Origin: Alkanindiges illinoisensis
GTDB lineage: Bacteria; Pseudomonadota; Gammaproteobacteria; Pseudomonadales; Moraxellaceae
Direction: 5' to 3'
Assembly (NCBI RefSeq): GCF_004377485.1
Contig: NZ_SNTY01000036.1
Span: 104,315 to 168,314, forward strand
Length of the DNA: 64,000 nucleotides
Part shown: in pieces, positions 46,214-55,152 of the stretch
How the letters are laid out: each line of letters begins with the position of its first letter
Position numbering within the stretch: position 1 is the stretch's first letter
Notes under the pieces: generated by a model
The model's input: the letters and a program-made list of their open reading frames with translations, nothing else
Told to the model about the DNA's origin: nothing
Database searches by the model: none
Made by a program: the position numbers and the translations under genes

Positions 46214-47815
46214 ATGACTGCTAATCAGCCCACTGCTCAAATTAATGCGCAAATCAATACGTCCATCACTGGGGACCGTATTCTTATTCTGGATTTTGGC
46301 TCGCAATACAGCCAGCTGATTGCCCGTCGTGTGCGTGAAGCCGGTGTGTATTCCGAAATGTACGCTTATGACATGAGCGAGGATGACATTCGTGCCTTTG
46401 CACCCAGCGGCATTATTCTGTCTGGCGGGCCGGAAAGCACCACGGTTGAGGGCAGCCCGCGTGCGCCAGAAGTGGTATTTAATCTGGGCGTGCCGGTACT
46501 GGGGATTTGCTATGGCATGCAAACCATGGCCATGCAACTGGGCGGTGATGTGCAGTCCAGCGACTTTCAGGAATTTGGTCGCGCCGATGTGATCCATGAA
46601 TTCCCGGATCGCCTGTTTGCCGGCATTGAAGATGCACCCAAGCAACTGCGCGTGTGGATGAGCCACGGTGACAAGGTAGTGGCGCTGCCAGAAGGCTTTA
46701 AGATCAGTGCCAGCACGCCAAGTTGCCCGATTGCCGCCATGAGTGATGAAACCCGCAATTTTTACGGCGTCCAGTTCCACCCGGAAGTCACTCATACCCT
46801 GCAAGGTGAAGCACTGATTTCACGCTTTGTGCATACGATTTGTGGCTGCGGTAATTTGTGGACACCAGAGCATATTATTGAGTTGCGTGTTGAGCAGTTG
46901 CGTGAGCAGATTGGCGAGGAAAAAGTGTTACTGGGCCTGTCTGGTGGCGTGGATTCCTCAGTCGTGGCAGCGCTGTTACATAAGGCGATTGGCGACCAGC
47001 TCACCTGTGTGTTTGTGGATAACGGCCTGCTGCGCCTGCATGAAGGTGATCAGGTCATGCAAATGTTTGCTGAAAACATGGGGATTCGCGTGATTCGTGC
47101 TGATGCCGAACAACGTTTCCTGTCTGCACTGGCGGGTGAAGTAGATCCAGAGAAAAAGCGCAAGATCATTGGCCGCGAATTTATTGAGGTGTTTACCGAA
47201 GAAGCGCGCAAGCTGGAAGGCGTCAAGTTCCTGGCCCAAGGCACCATTTATCCTGACGTGATTGAATCAGCGGCCAGTAAACAGGGCAAGGCGCATGTGA
47301 TCAAGTCGCATCATAATGTGGGCGGCTTGCCGGATGATCTGGCCTTTGATCTGGTTGAGCCATTGCGCGACCTGTTTAAGGATGAAGTGCGCAAGCTGGG
47401 CACGACATTAGGCTTGCCACACAGTATGATTTACCGCCATCCGTTCCCGGGTCCAGGCCTTGGTGTGCGTATTCTGGGCGAAGTGAAAAAGGAATATGCC
47501 GACATCCTGCGCCGTGCCGATGATATTTTTATGCAGGAACTGCGCACCAGTGGCTGGTATGACAAAACGGCACAGGCCTTTGCGGTATTCCAGCCGGTGA
47601 AATCGGTGGGTGTAGTGGGTGATGGTCGTCGTTATGCATGGGTGATTGCGCTGCGTGCGGTAGAAACTGTGGACTTTATGACCGCGCGTTTTGCCCACCT
47701 GCCGTATGATTTAGTAGAAACCATTTCCAATCGCATCATGAATGAAATCAAGGAGGTATCGCGGGTGGTCTACGATGTAAGCAGTAAGCCACCAGCAACG
47801 ATTGAATGGGAGTAA
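46214..47815 (+). CDS. guaA: GMP synthase (glutamine-hydrolysing)
   Basis: 533 residues from the ATG at 46214; a TTG 5 codons earlier is less likely. It converts XMP to GMP. The glutamine amidotransferase domain carries Cys99 ([10 protein letters not shown]), His and Glu (FHPEVTHT); the ATP-pyrophosphatase P-loop is [15 protein letters not shown]; the C-terminal dimerisation part ends [20 protein letters not shown]. Length is slightly longer than E. coli (525) because of a Gln/Asn-rich N-terminus. Directly after the stop begins a hairpin array and an accessory gene, and the 3' end of guaA is a known integration site for genomic islands. Confidence 0.98.
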   Translation: MTANQPTAQINAQINTSITGDRILILDFGSQYSQLIARRVREAGVYSEMYAYDMSEDDIRAFAPSGIILSGGPESTTVEGSPRAPEVVFNLGVPVLGICYGMQTMAMQLGGDVQSSDFQEFGRADVIHEFPDRLFAGIEDAPKQLRVWMSHGDKVVALPEGFKISASTPSCPIAAMSDETRNFYGVQFHPEVTHTLQGEALISRFVHTICGCGNLWTPEHIIELRVEQLREQIGEEKVLLGLSGGVDSSVVAALLHKAIGDQLTCVFVDNGLLRLHEGDQVMQMFAENMGIRVIRADAEQRFLSALAGEVDPEKKRKIIGREFIEVFTEEARKLEGVKFLAQGTIYPDVIESAASKQGKAHVIKSHHNVGGLPDDLAFDLVEPLRDLFKDEVRKLGTTLGLPHSMIYRHPFPGPGLGVRILGEVKKEYADILRRADDIFMQELRTSGWYDKTAQAFAVFQPVKSVGVVGDGRRYAWVIALRAVETVDFMTARFAHLPYDLVETISNRIMNEIKEVSRVVYDVSSKPPATIEWE

Positions 47816-47819
47816 TTTT

Positions 47820-48024
47820 GGGGTTTCTGAGAGCATTGCTCTCAGCCAAAATTACGCCAAAGGCTATGCCTGCGGCAGTAGGGATTTCAAGCGGCGCTGC
47901 CGCTTGCCAGTTTTACGCCAAAGGCTACGCCTGCGGCAGTGGGATTTCTGAAAGCAACGCTTTCAGCCGAATTTACGCCAAGAGCTTTGCTCGCGGCAGC
48001 TGGGGTTTGAAGTAGAGCTACTTA
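47820..48024. repeat. Tandem array of ~60-bp units with two covarying hairpins each
   Basis: Three full units (47820-47880, 47881-47940, 47941-48000) and a partial fourth (48001-48024). Each begins GGG(A/G)TTTC, then stem 1, then TTACGCC, then stem 2 inside GCC-AA-...-GC-GGC. Stem 1 changes with pairing kept: CTGAGAGC/GCTCTCAG, CAAGCGGC/GCCGCTTG, CTGAAAGC/GCTTTCAG, and AAGTAG/CTACTT in the partial unit. Stem 2 is AGGC-TAT-GCCT, AGGC-TAC-GCCT, then GAGC-TTT-GCTC. Because 60 is divisible by 3 an open + frame runs through it; I treat that as a by-product. The gap 47816-48093 has no other gene. Confidence 0.85.
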
Positions 48025-48093
48025 TGAAGAGGGGCGCGAAAGGGTCCTTTTTTGTTTATACTATTTTTAAATTAGAAACTTAATGAGAAAAAA

Positions 48094-49026
48094 GTGACTT
48101 TGCCGACATATAACCAACTAATGTTGCCATTAATGAAGCTATTGGCTGAACAAAAAAAACCAATTAAATTGAGTGAAGCAACGCAAATTCTATCTGATAG
48201 ATCAGGCCTAACAAGCGAAGAGCTAAGTTTAATGCTTCCAAGTGGCACAAAAACTGTATTCTATGATCGAGTAGGTTGGGCAAAAACTTACTTAGTTAAA
48301 GCAGCCCTTATTCAACAACCTAAAAGAGGCTTTTGTGAGTTAAGTCCTGTAGGACATTCCATTGATCTGTCACAATTATCTGCTATTAACAATGAATATT
48401 TAATGCAATTTGAAAGTTTTGCTCAGTATAAATCGGGCGATTTAAGTATAAATAATCAAAATTTGAAACCTGATTCCAATTCACCGAATTTTTCATTATT
48501 AGAAGAAACTAGAACTCCTGAGGAGATGTTGCAAGATAATGCAGAGCTATTAAAACGTACAATTAAAAGTGATTTGTTAAAGTTAATAAAAGAAAATAGT
48601 CCAGCCTTCTTTGAGCGCCTAGTTGTCGATCTACTGGTCGCGATGGGTTATGGCGGTTCACATCAAGATGCTGCACAAGCCATTGGTAAAACCAACGATG
48701 GTGGTATTGATGGCATTATTAGTGAAGACAGATTAGGTTTAGACAAAATTTACATTCAAGCCAAGCGGTGGGAAAACACAATCGGTCGCCCAGATATTCA
48801 GCAATTTAAAGGCGCATTGGCAGATCAAGTAGCTAAAAAAGGTGTGTTTATTACAACATCTAGTTTTAGTAAAGAAGCTATAGAATCCGCTAAAAAATCT
48901 GGCATCGTGCTCATCGATGGTGATCGCTTGACTTCACTCATGATTGAGTTTGGCTTGGGCGTCACCATTGAGCGAAGTTTTCATGTGTACCGCATAGACA
49001 GCGACCGCTTTGAAGAAAGTATTTAA
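48094..49026 (+). CDS. Mrr-family restriction endonuclease (type IV-like)
   Basis: 310 residues from a GTG at 48094 (GAGA 6 bases upstream). The N-terminus PTYNQLMLPLMKLLAEQKKP, through about 90, is the Mrr winged-helix region. The C-terminus is the Mrr nuclease of the PD-(D/E)xK fold: FFERLVVDLLVAMGYGG, then DGGIDGIISEDRLGLDK and IYIQAKRW with the catalytic D...QAK set, plus GVFITTSSFSKEAIESAKKS and IVLIDGDRL. Mrr enzymes cut methylated foreign DNA. It is AT-rich relative to guaA, has no partner methylase, and sits at the guaA 3' insertion hot spot, so it was probably acquired. Confidence 0.92.
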   Translation: MTLPTYNQLMLPLMKLLAEQKKPIKLSEATQILSDRSGLTSEELSLMLPSGTKTVFYDRVGWAKTYLVKAALIQQPKRGFCELSPVGHSIDLSQLSAINNEYLMQFESFAQYKSGDLSINNQNLKPDSNSPNFSLLEETRTPEEMLQDNAELLKRTIKSDLLKLIKENSPAFFERLVVDLLVAMGYGGSHQDAAQAIGKTNDGGIDGIISEDRLGLDKIYIQAKRWENTIGRPDIQQFKGALADQVAKKGVFITTSSFSKEAIESAKKSGIVLIDGDRLTSLMIEFGLGVTIERSFHVYRIDSDRFEESI

Positions 49027-49124
49027 CAGAGTTTAAAAATTAGCTCAAGTTTTCTAAACCATCCTATAAAAAATGAGTAAATTCGGCCATTATTTGCCGT
49101 ATTAATTGCTGATAAGAGAAAATA

Positions 49125-49988
49125 ATGTCTGCCTCCGTATCCAACAATAATATCAATACACCGCAAGACTGGGATATTGGCACAGGCGTTAAAGGCTATG
49201 TGTGGCAAGCAGATCATCCACGCGCTGTACTACTGCTACAACATGGTTATGGTGAATATGCACAGCGATATGCGCAGCAATATAGTCACCTCATTGGGCA
49301 TTTACAGGCACAAGGGGTTTCTGTTTATGCTATCGATTTGCATGGTCATGGTTATTCCTCTGGTAAACGAGGGCATGTTGACGTGACACAAGCGGTGCAA
49401 GATCATCTAGCGGCACGGCGTAAACTGGCAGCACAGCCGTTACCCATTTTTCTAATGGGGCATTCTTTGGGTGGATTGGTCACTGCTAGCAGTGTGGTTC
49501 AGCAGTCTGAAGGTATTCAAGGCGTGATATTAAGCAGTGCCGCGCTAGATATGAATATACCTGCGCCAGTGCGCATATTATCGCAGCCGCTTGCTAAGGT
49601 TTTTCCGTCTGTTCCTGTTCAGCCGCCGCTAAAAGCCAAATATTTATCTCGTATTAAGTCACAGGTGAACCATGCAACCAATGATGCGCTGATGTATCAT
49701 GGTAGCGTGCCTTTACAGGTTGGCGCCAGTTTGTCCAAGCTGTCGCATCCCAATTGGCCGCATTATAAAGATTGGACAACGCCCGTATTACTGATGCACG
49801 GCACTAAGGACAAACTCGTTCCTTATCTAAGCAGCACGCGATTTTTAGCTACCATTGCGGCCTTAGATAAGACGCTGTATACGGTTGAGGGTGGTTATCA
49901 TGAGTTGCTCAATGACATTGGCCATGATGAAACCCTTGCCCAGCTATTATGCTGGTTAAGCCAGCGCATGCCGACAGCACGCTTATAA
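49125..49988 (+). CDS. Monoacylglycerol-lipase-like alpha/beta hydrolase
   Basis: 287 residues. The serine-aminopeptidase/lysophospholipase (Hydrolase_4) pattern is clear: LLQHGYGEYAQRYAQQYSHL, AIDLHGHGYSSGKRGHVDV, the nucleophile elbow MGHSLGG, the acid in MHGTKDKLVP and the His in EGGYHELLNDI. Enzymes of this type release fatty acid from monoglycerides or lysophospholipids. No signal peptide, so it is cytoplasmic or membrane-peripheral. It is a single gene, 98 bases after the Mrr gene. Confidence 0.92.
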   Translation: MSASVSNNNINTPQDWDIGTGVKGYVWQADHPRAVLLLQHGYGEYAQRYAQQYSHLIGHLQAQGVSVYAIDLHGHGYSSGKRGHVDVTQAVQDHLAARRKLAAQPLPIFLMGHSLGGLVTASSVVQQSEGIQGVILSSAALDMNIPAPVRILSQPLAKVFPSVPVQPPLKAKYLSRIKSQVNHATNDALMYHGSVPLQVGASLSKLSHPNWPHYKDWTTPVLLMHGTKDKLVPYLSSTRFLATIAALDKTLYTVEGGYHELLNDIGHDETLAQLLCWLSQRMPTARL

Positions 49989-50024
49989 ATAATCGATTCA
50001 TTAATTTTTTATCAGAGCATCCTC

Positions 50025-50300
50025 ATGCCCGCCATCGTCCGTCATATCCTGGTCAAAACCCGTGAACAGGCCGAACAGCTGAAAGCCCAACTGGCCAATG
50101 GCGCTGATTTTGCCAAACTGGCCAAGCAGCACTCGACCTGTAATTCGGCCAAAAGAGGTGGCGAGCTGGGTGAAATTAAAAAAGGCCAGTTAGTCAAACC
50201 AATTGATACAGTGGTGTTTACCAAGCCGGAAAAAGTAATCCATGGCCCGATTAAAAGCCAGTTTGGTTTTCATCTGGTCGAAATCAAGTTTCGTTATTAA
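50025..50300 (+). CDS. ppiC: Parvulin-type peptidyl-prolyl isomerase (PpiC)
   Basis: 91 residues, the length of stand-alone cytoplasmic PpiC. It is one parvulin domain: RHILVKTREQAEQLKAQLAN, AKQHSTCNSAKRGGELGEIK, FTKPEKVIHGPIKSQFGFHL. It speeds cis-trans isomerisation of Xaa-Pro bonds in folding proteins. It is 36 bases downstream of the hydrolase gene and probably shares its promoter. Confidence 0.95.
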   Translation: MPAIVRHILVKTREQAEQLKAQLANGADFAKLAKQHSTCNSAKRGGELGEIKKGQLVKPIDTVVFTKPEKVIHGPIKSQFGFHLVEIKFRY

Positions 50301-50329
50301 TCTTCTTTATTTCTACTCATTTAAAACAA

Positions 50330-50354
50330 AAAGCATGGGCCAAACCCATGCTTT
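50330..50354. terminator. Terminator after ppiC
   Basis: AAAGCATGGG (50330-50339) and CCCATGCTTT (50345-50354) form a perfect 10-bp stem with a 5-base loop between ppiC and the convergent small gene; it can act on both strands. Confidence 0.8.
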
Positions 50355-50374
50355 CTGATTCTTGGCAAAATTCA

Positions 50375-50563
50375 CTATCGGCGTGATTGCTGATAGTTAT
50401 TGTGGTTGGTCTGGCCGCCTTCCGGCCCCTGGCCTTTATTACGCTGGTCACGCGTACTTTGATTGCGGTTGTCCTGATCATTACCACCATGATCCTGTAC
50501 CAGCTGGCCGTTCACTTGTTTTACATTATGACCGCCTGCAGGCTGGTTTTGCTTGTGAGACAT
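50375..50563 (-). CDS. Small disordered Asn/Gln/Gly-rich protein
   Basis: 62 residues, all hydrophilic: MSHKQNQPAGGHNVKQVNGQ, ending GQTNHNNYQQSRR. There are almost no hydrophobic residues, so it cannot fold as a normal globule. GGAGGA lies 6 bases before the ATG, an unusually strong ribosome site, and the flanking terminator is shared with ppiC, so it is a genuine gene. Similar low-complexity polar proteins in Acinetobacter-related bacteria are linked with desiccation tolerance, but that is analogy only. Promoter region is the 194 bases before the luciferase-like gene. Confidence 0.75.
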   Translation of the reverse strand: MSHKQNQPAGGHNVKQVNGQLVQDHGGNDQDNRNQSTRDQRNKGQGPEGGQTNHNNYQQSRR

Positions 50564-50757
50564 CGTGTTCCTCCATGTGCTGAGTTGATGATTTCACCCT
50601 AAAGCAAACTGGCGCTGCTGGCTGTTAAGAAATGCTGTGTTTTTAATGTTTATGTAATTGCAGGCGGTGTGATAGATAAAACCCGCTACACTTTAGGCAT
50701 ATTTTTCTAGTCCTGGATTCCTGTTTTGGGATTTATCTGCGCTTATGAGGAACCCTT

Positions 50758-51765
50758 ATGTCGGTTTTGTTATCCTGCAAATATTCGATTCTCGATCTGG
50801 CACCTATCCGCGATGATAGTAATGCAGCTACAGCCCTTAAAAACTCACTGGCGCTGGCACAGCATGCAGAACAACTGGGCTATACCCGTTTTTGGGTGGC
50901 TGAACACCACAACATGGACGGCATTGCCAGTTCGGCCACTGCCGTGTTGATTGGCTATCTCGCGGCTAACACCCAAACCATTCGTGTGGGTTCCGGTGGT
51001 GTCATGCTACCCAATCATTCACCACTGGTGGTGGCTGAGCAATTTGGCACGCTGGCCACTTTATATCCCAACCGGATTGATCTGGGGCTGGGTCGTGCAC
51101 CCGGCGCTGATCAATATACAGCGCGTGCCTTGCGTCGCAATCATCTGGAAACTGCTGAAGAATTTCCCGAAGATGTGAGCATGATTCAAGCTTTACTGGG
51201 CGAGCCACAACCCGACCAGCGTATTAAGGCCGTACCGGGGCAAGGTACGCATGTGCCACTCTGGCTATTGGGTTCCAGCCTGTTTAGTGCGCAACTGGCA
51301 GCCGCTAAGGGTTTGCCATATGCCTTTGCCTCGCATTTTGCACCGCGCTTTATGATGGATGCCATCAAGCTATATCGGGAAAATTTTCAGCCCTCCAAGG
51401 TACTGGACAAACCGTATGTGATGCTGGGCGTACCATTGATTGCAGCAGACAGCGATGCACAGGCTGAATATCTGGCCACCAGTTTGTACCAGCGCATTTT
51501 AAACCTGATGCAGGGCAAGAGTATTAAAAGCCAGCCGCCAACCCGGCAGATGCGTGAATTAAATCCGCATGAACAAGCCAGCTTAAATAGTTTTTTAGGC
51601 ATGGCGGCCATTGGTGGGCCAGAGAAAATCAAGCGGCGACTCACAGATATTGTGCAGCAAACCAAGGCGGATGAATTGATTTTTACTGGTGATTTATATG
51701 AGTTTACAGACCGGTTAAGAAGCTTTGAAATCGTGGCTGAAATATTTAAGGGAAAGCATCAATAG
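50758..51765 (+). CDS. Luciferase-like flavin monooxygenase (LLM class)
   Basis: 335 residues, a TIM-barrel of the bacterial luciferase superfamily. Family signatures: [80 protein letters not shown] and [20 protein letters not shown]. It resembles the YhbW type, a reduced-FMN-dependent monooxygenase; the substrate is unknown. GAGGAAC precedes the start at 50758. A MITE-damaged gene lies downstream on the other strand. Confidence 0.92.
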   Translation: MSVLLSCKYSILDLAPIRDDSNAATALKNSLALAQHAEQLGYTRFWVAEHHNMDGIASSATAVLIGYLAANTQTIRVGSGGVMLPNHSPLVVAEQFGTLATLYPNRIDLGLGRAPGADQYTARALRRNHLETAEEFPEDVSMIQALLGEPQPDQRIKAVPGQGTHVPLWLLGSSLFSAQLAAAKGLPYAFASHFAPRFMMDAIKLYRENFQPSKVLDKPYVMLGVPLIAADSDAQAEYLATSLYQRILNLMQGKSIKSQPPTRQMRELNPHEQASLNSFLGMAAIGGPEKIKRRLTDIVQQTKADELIFTGDLYEFTDRLRSFEIVAEIFKGKHQ

Positions 51766-51815
51766 TTTGATAGCCAAAATAAATTCAAGAAATTCAGCAT
51801 AGGGGTTAGAAAGAA

Positions 51816-52236
51816 TTAACGATCATTCTTTTTAATAAATATTGCTGAATTATCTTTAAGCAAACCCTTCTTATAATCTAGAAATCCTCCCATCACTAAT
51901 ATTAAGGGAAAGAAAATAAATAACATTAGATCTCTTGCATAAGTCTGGTTTCGACAAGCTCAACCAACGCTGCCTGAGCCTGTCGAAGGCGAGTTGGTAC
52001 AACTTATGAAAGAAGTCTATTAAAGTATTATTATTTAATTTTTCACTTTGTTCTGGAGTTATATAACGAATACTGCCTTTATTATTAAGTTTAATAGAGT
52101 ATTCTTTATTAGGAATTTTTGATCCTTCTTTGGTATATTTACCCATTAAAGAGTAGGTAATTCCAAAAAAGTATAAACCTAAAAATATAACAATTATAAA
52201 AAAAGCAGTAAAAATAGTATCTCTATTGAGTTGCAT
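51816..52236 (-). pseudogene. Small two-helix membrane protein gene interrupted by a 91-bp MITE
   Basis: The minus-strand frame starts at 52236 and as it stands runs to 51871 (121 residues), but residues 73-104 come from the inserted element and the tail after them is in the wrong frame. Removing the element (51928-52018) with one AAT copy joins codon 72 to ATG TTA TTT ... and gives an uninterrupted 108-residue protein ending at the TAA 51816-51818. It has transmembrane helices at about 9-28 (FTAFFIIVIFLGLYFFGITY) and about 73-88 (MLFIFFPLILVMGGFL), separated by a polar Lys/Asn-rich loop. The family is unknown. The current product lacks helix 2. Confidence 0.85.
51925..52022. mobile_element. 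MITE-like element, copy 1 (with flanking duplications)
   Basis: A 91-bp body (51928-52018) with imperfect 17-bp terminal inverted repeats (AGATCTCTTGCATAAGT and, on the other strand, AGACTTCTTTCATAAGT; 14 of 17 match) is flanked by ATT on both sides. Inside, TTCGACAAGCTCA and TGAGCCTGTCGAA form a hairpin with one mismatch. There is no coding capacity. It is nearly identical to the copy at 61674, with one difference. Confidence 0.85.
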
Positions 52237-52325
52237 ATCAGAAATTTTCTTAATTAATAATTGATTTAAGACTAAAAATGAAAAATAGGACTAATATAAT
52301 ATTTTATAAGTCCTATTCAATTTAA

Positions 52326-53672
52326 CTAAATCATCTTTTTAAAGATTTTGGAGTTGCGCTGATAGTTATACAGCGCTTGCCGGGCATTGGGCAGTGCTTC
52401 AACGGGTACCGGCTCAAAGCCCTGTTCAATAAACCAGTGCGCAGTACGGGTGGTGAGCACAAACAAGTCACGGATGCCTTTGCTGCGTGCCTTGGCTTCC
52501 AGATAGTCCAGCAGCTCGGCACCCCGGTTGCCACTACGGTAGTTGGGATGCACCGCAACACAGGCAATTTCGGCGGCGTGCACTTCATCACCCGTGGTTG
52601 GAATTGGATACATGGCGGCACAACCCACAATCATGCCATCGCGTTCAATCACGGCAAACTTGTCAATTTCGGTTTCCAGCCGTTCACGCGAGCGATACAC
52701 CAGGATGCCTTCTTCTTCCAGTGGGCGCAGCAGTTCAATCAGGCCCACCACGTCGTCAATATCCGCAGTACGGATTTCTTCATATGGGTCATGGCTAATC
52801 AAGGTGCCGGAACCATCACGGGTAAACAGTTCCTGGAGCAGCGCGCCATCACGCGCATAGGAAATAATATGCACCCGGCGCACGCCACCCCGGCAGGCAT
52901 CAGCAGCACCTTTCATGTGCAGCAGCAATTCACTGTCCAGCGGTTTGTTACGCAGGTATTTTTCCACTTCATTGGGAATCAGTTCGCGCAGCAAGCGGTC
53001 GTCATCATCGCTAATGCCTTCTTTTTCACCCAGAAAAATCAGCTTGTCGGCCTTGAGGGCAATGGCTGTTTTAACCGCCACTTCTTCCCCAAGCAGGTTG
53101 AATACTTCACCTGTGGTGGAGTAGCCAGTTGGGCCAAGCACGATGATATTGCGGTTGGCCAGACTTTTTTGCAGCGCATCGACATCCACCGAGCGCACTT
53201 CACCCGTGAGCTGATAATCCACGCCATCGCGTACCCCATACGGACGTGCGGTCACAAAATTACCGGATACTGCATCAATGCGCGCCCCATACATGGGCGA
53301 ATTGGCCAGACCCATGGACAACAAGGCTTCAATTTCCAGACGAATGGAACCCACCGCATCCAGCACGCAGCGCAATGCTTCACGGGTGGTAATACGCAGG
53401 TCATTATGAAATGGAGTTTCCAGATTATATTCAATCAGGTTTTCATTGATTTGCGGACGCGCACCATGCACCAGAATCAGGCGAATGCCCAGTGAGTGTA
53501 GCAGGGCAATATCATGGATAATGTTGCGAAAGTTCTCATGGTTTACCGCTTCGCCACCAAACATCAGCACAAAAGTTTTGTCACGATGGGCATTGATGTA
53601 GGGCGCAGAGTTACGGAACCAGTGAACGTATTGTTCTGTCATGGTGTCTGGACACAAAAATTCGTCTGTCAT
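52326..53672 (-). CDS. argA: N-acetylglutamate synthase
   Basis: 448 residues. An N-terminal amino-acid-kinase-like domain (about 30-290) has FVLMFGGEAVNHENFRNIIH and LILVHGARPQINENLIEYNL, and a C-terminal GNAT acetyltransferase domain has IDKFAVIERDGMIVGCAAMY and ACVAVHPNYRSGNRGAELLD. It transfers acetyl from acetyl-CoA to glutamate, the first step of arginine synthesis, and is fed back by arginine. The domain order and length match classical ArgA. It follows argE on the same strand, 94 bases apart. An in-frame ATG ten codons later is an alternative start. Confidence 0.96.
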   Translation of the reverse strand: MTDEFLCPDTMTEQYVHWFRNSAPYINAHRDKTFVLMFGGEAVNHENFRNIIHDIALLHSLGIRLILVHGARPQINENLIEYNLETPFHNDLRITTREALRCVLDAVGSIRLEIEALLSMGLANSPMYGARIDAVSGNFVTARPYGVRDGVDYQLTGEVRSVDVDALQKSLANRNIIVLGPTGYSTTGEVFNLLGEEVAVKTAIALKADKLIFLGEKEGISDDDDRLLRELIPNEVEKYLRNKPLDSELLLHMKGAADACRGGVRRVHIISYARDGALLQELFTRDGSGTLISHDPYEEIRTADIDDVVGLIELLRPLEEEGILVYRSRERLETEIDKFAVIERDGMIVGCAAMYPIPTTGDEVHAAEIACVAVHPNYRSGNRGAELLDYLEAKARSKGIRDLFVLTTRTAHWFIEQGFEPVPVEALPNARQALYNYQRNSKIFKKMI

Positions 53673-53766
53673 GGCAAGTATGGTCTACCTGTTAAATCCG
53701 GCAAATTCTTTCACCAGAATTGCTATAAAAAAGGGATAACACGTTATATAACGAACCCGATGGATT

Positions 53767-54933
53767 TTAAAGCCGGGCATTGCCCTGAACGCAATAGTAA
53801 TGAATCAACTGGTTTAATAATAACAGCATGGGTGAAATATTTTTAATTTCCAGATATTCATCCGGCTGGTGTGCCTGTTCAATATTGCCCGGCCCCAGAA
53901 TCACGGTATCCATGTTTTGCGCCCGAAAATACGGTGCTTCTGTGCCAAATGATACTGCACCGGCAGTTTCTCCCAAGAGGCCTTCAATTTTTTGCACAAA
54001 TGGTGAGTTGGCTGGGGTTTCGGCAGCACCGGAACCTGCAGTGGCTGGTTCATACAGCATGCTGACGCCAAACTGCTGTTCGATTCCTTTCAGCAGGTGG
54101 CGAATATCAGCGCGAATATTTTCAATTTCCATGCCGGGCAGTGGCCTCACATCAAACTGCAATTCACACAGGCCACAAATGCGGTTGGGATTGTCGCCAC
54201 CATGAATACAGCCCAGATTCAGGGTGGGATACGGCACTGGAAACAGCGGCTGCTGGATGTTTTTGAGGCTGGTGCGAAATTGTTGCAGGCGGTTGACCAC
54301 TTCATGCATGGCATCAATGGCATTGCGGCCCAGTTCGGGATCGCTGGAATGGCCGGACTTGCCAGTAATCACCACGCGTTCCAGCATCACACCCTTGTGC
54401 AGGCGCGCAGGTTTTAGGTTGGTCGGCTCACCAATCAGCACAAAACGTCCTTGTCCTTTGGATTGTTCCATCAAGGCGCGGGCACCAGCCATTGAGGTTT
54501 CTTCATCACAGGTGGCAATTACAATCAGCGGCGCCCGAAATGGTGTCCTGGCATAGTTGGCCACGGCATCCAGAATCAGGGCAAAAAAGCCTTTCATATC
54601 CGCCATGCCAAGCCCATATAGCTTGCCATTGCGTTCTGTCATGCTAAAGGGATCGTTTTTCCACAGGTTCTGGTCAAACGGAACCGTGTCCGAATGGCCA
54701 GCCAGCACCAGCCCACCCTGTGCCTGCGGGTCAGTTCCGGCACGAACGGCAATCAGGTTGGCCTTGCCGGGCGCAACCGGCATGATTTCGCAAATAAAAC
54801 CGGCACTTTCAAACCAGTTTGCCAGTGTTTCAATCACCGGCACATTCGACATGTCCTGCTCCGGCATGGTACAGGAAATGCTGGGAATGGCGGTTAGCTC
54901 GGCAAGCTGCTGGCGTAAGCGCGGCTTTATCAT
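53767..54933 (-). CDS. argE: N-acetylornithine deacetylase
   Basis: 388 residues from the ATG at 54933; a TTG seven codons upstream has a better-spaced AAGG to itself but gives an atypical N-terminus. It is an M20-type metallohydrolase. The zinc motifs are present: LAGHSDTVPF, YGLGMADMKGFFALILD, ATCDEETSMAGARAL, LIGEPTNLK, and the late His in GNIEQAHQPDEY. It releases acetate from N-acetylornithine, giving ornithine. With argA downstream it forms a small arginine cluster. Confidence 0.95.
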   Translation of the reverse strand: MIKPRLRQQLAELTAIPSISCTMPEQDMSNVPVIETLANWFESAGFICEIMPVAPGKANLIAVRAGTDPQAQGGLVLAGHSDTVPFDQNLWKNDPFSMTERNGKLYGLGMADMKGFFALILDAVANYARTPFRAPLIVIATCDEETSMAGARALMEQSKGQGRFVLIGEPTNLKPARLHKGVMLERVVITGKSGHSSDPELGRNAIDAMHEVVNRLQQFRTSLKNIQQPLFPVPYPTLNLGCIHGGDNPNRICGLCELQFDVRPLPGMEIENIRADIRHLLKGIEQQFGVSMLYEPATAGSGAAETPANSPFVQKIEGLLGETAGAVSFGTEAPYFRAQNMDTVILGPGNIEQAHQPDEYLEIKNISPMLLLLNQLIHYYCVQGNARL

Positions 54934-55152
54934 AGGGGCAGGGTTTCCTTGCAAATACAGATTATTTAAGCATTACATATTAAGGGGCGCACTCATTAAA
55001 GCGTTATTTCATGAGCGGCTTGCAACAGACCAGTTAGCCAGCAAGGCTAGAAGCAAGATTAAGGTTTTATCATGTTTTACAGGCCTTGTGAAAACACAGC
55101 CTGAAAAAAACTGAATTCATCTGTCTGTACTGGCCTGTTTTTACTGGCTGAC

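Noticed and set aside
47806..48015. A 69-residue open frame through the guaA-adjacent repeat array with repeated YAK-(G/S)-(Y/F)-A
   Set aside because: The unit length is about 60 bp, so any frame that is open once stays open. No ribosome site of its own, it starts inside the end of guaA, and the base changes preserve pairing rather than amino acids.
47820..48024. CRISPR or integron attC array
   Set aside because: No unique spacers between fixed repeats, no cas genes or integron integrase, and no attC core sites; the variable part is a hairpin stem itself.
52377..53495. A 372-codon + frame antisense to argA
   Set aside because: Rich in His, Gln and Phe as expected of the reverse of a GC-biased gene; argA on the minus strand is full length with all its domains.
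53514..53846. Open + frame of 110 codons across the argA start and the argA-argE gap
   Set aside because: It is the complement of argA's conserved kinase region, with no ribosome site and no recognisable protein.
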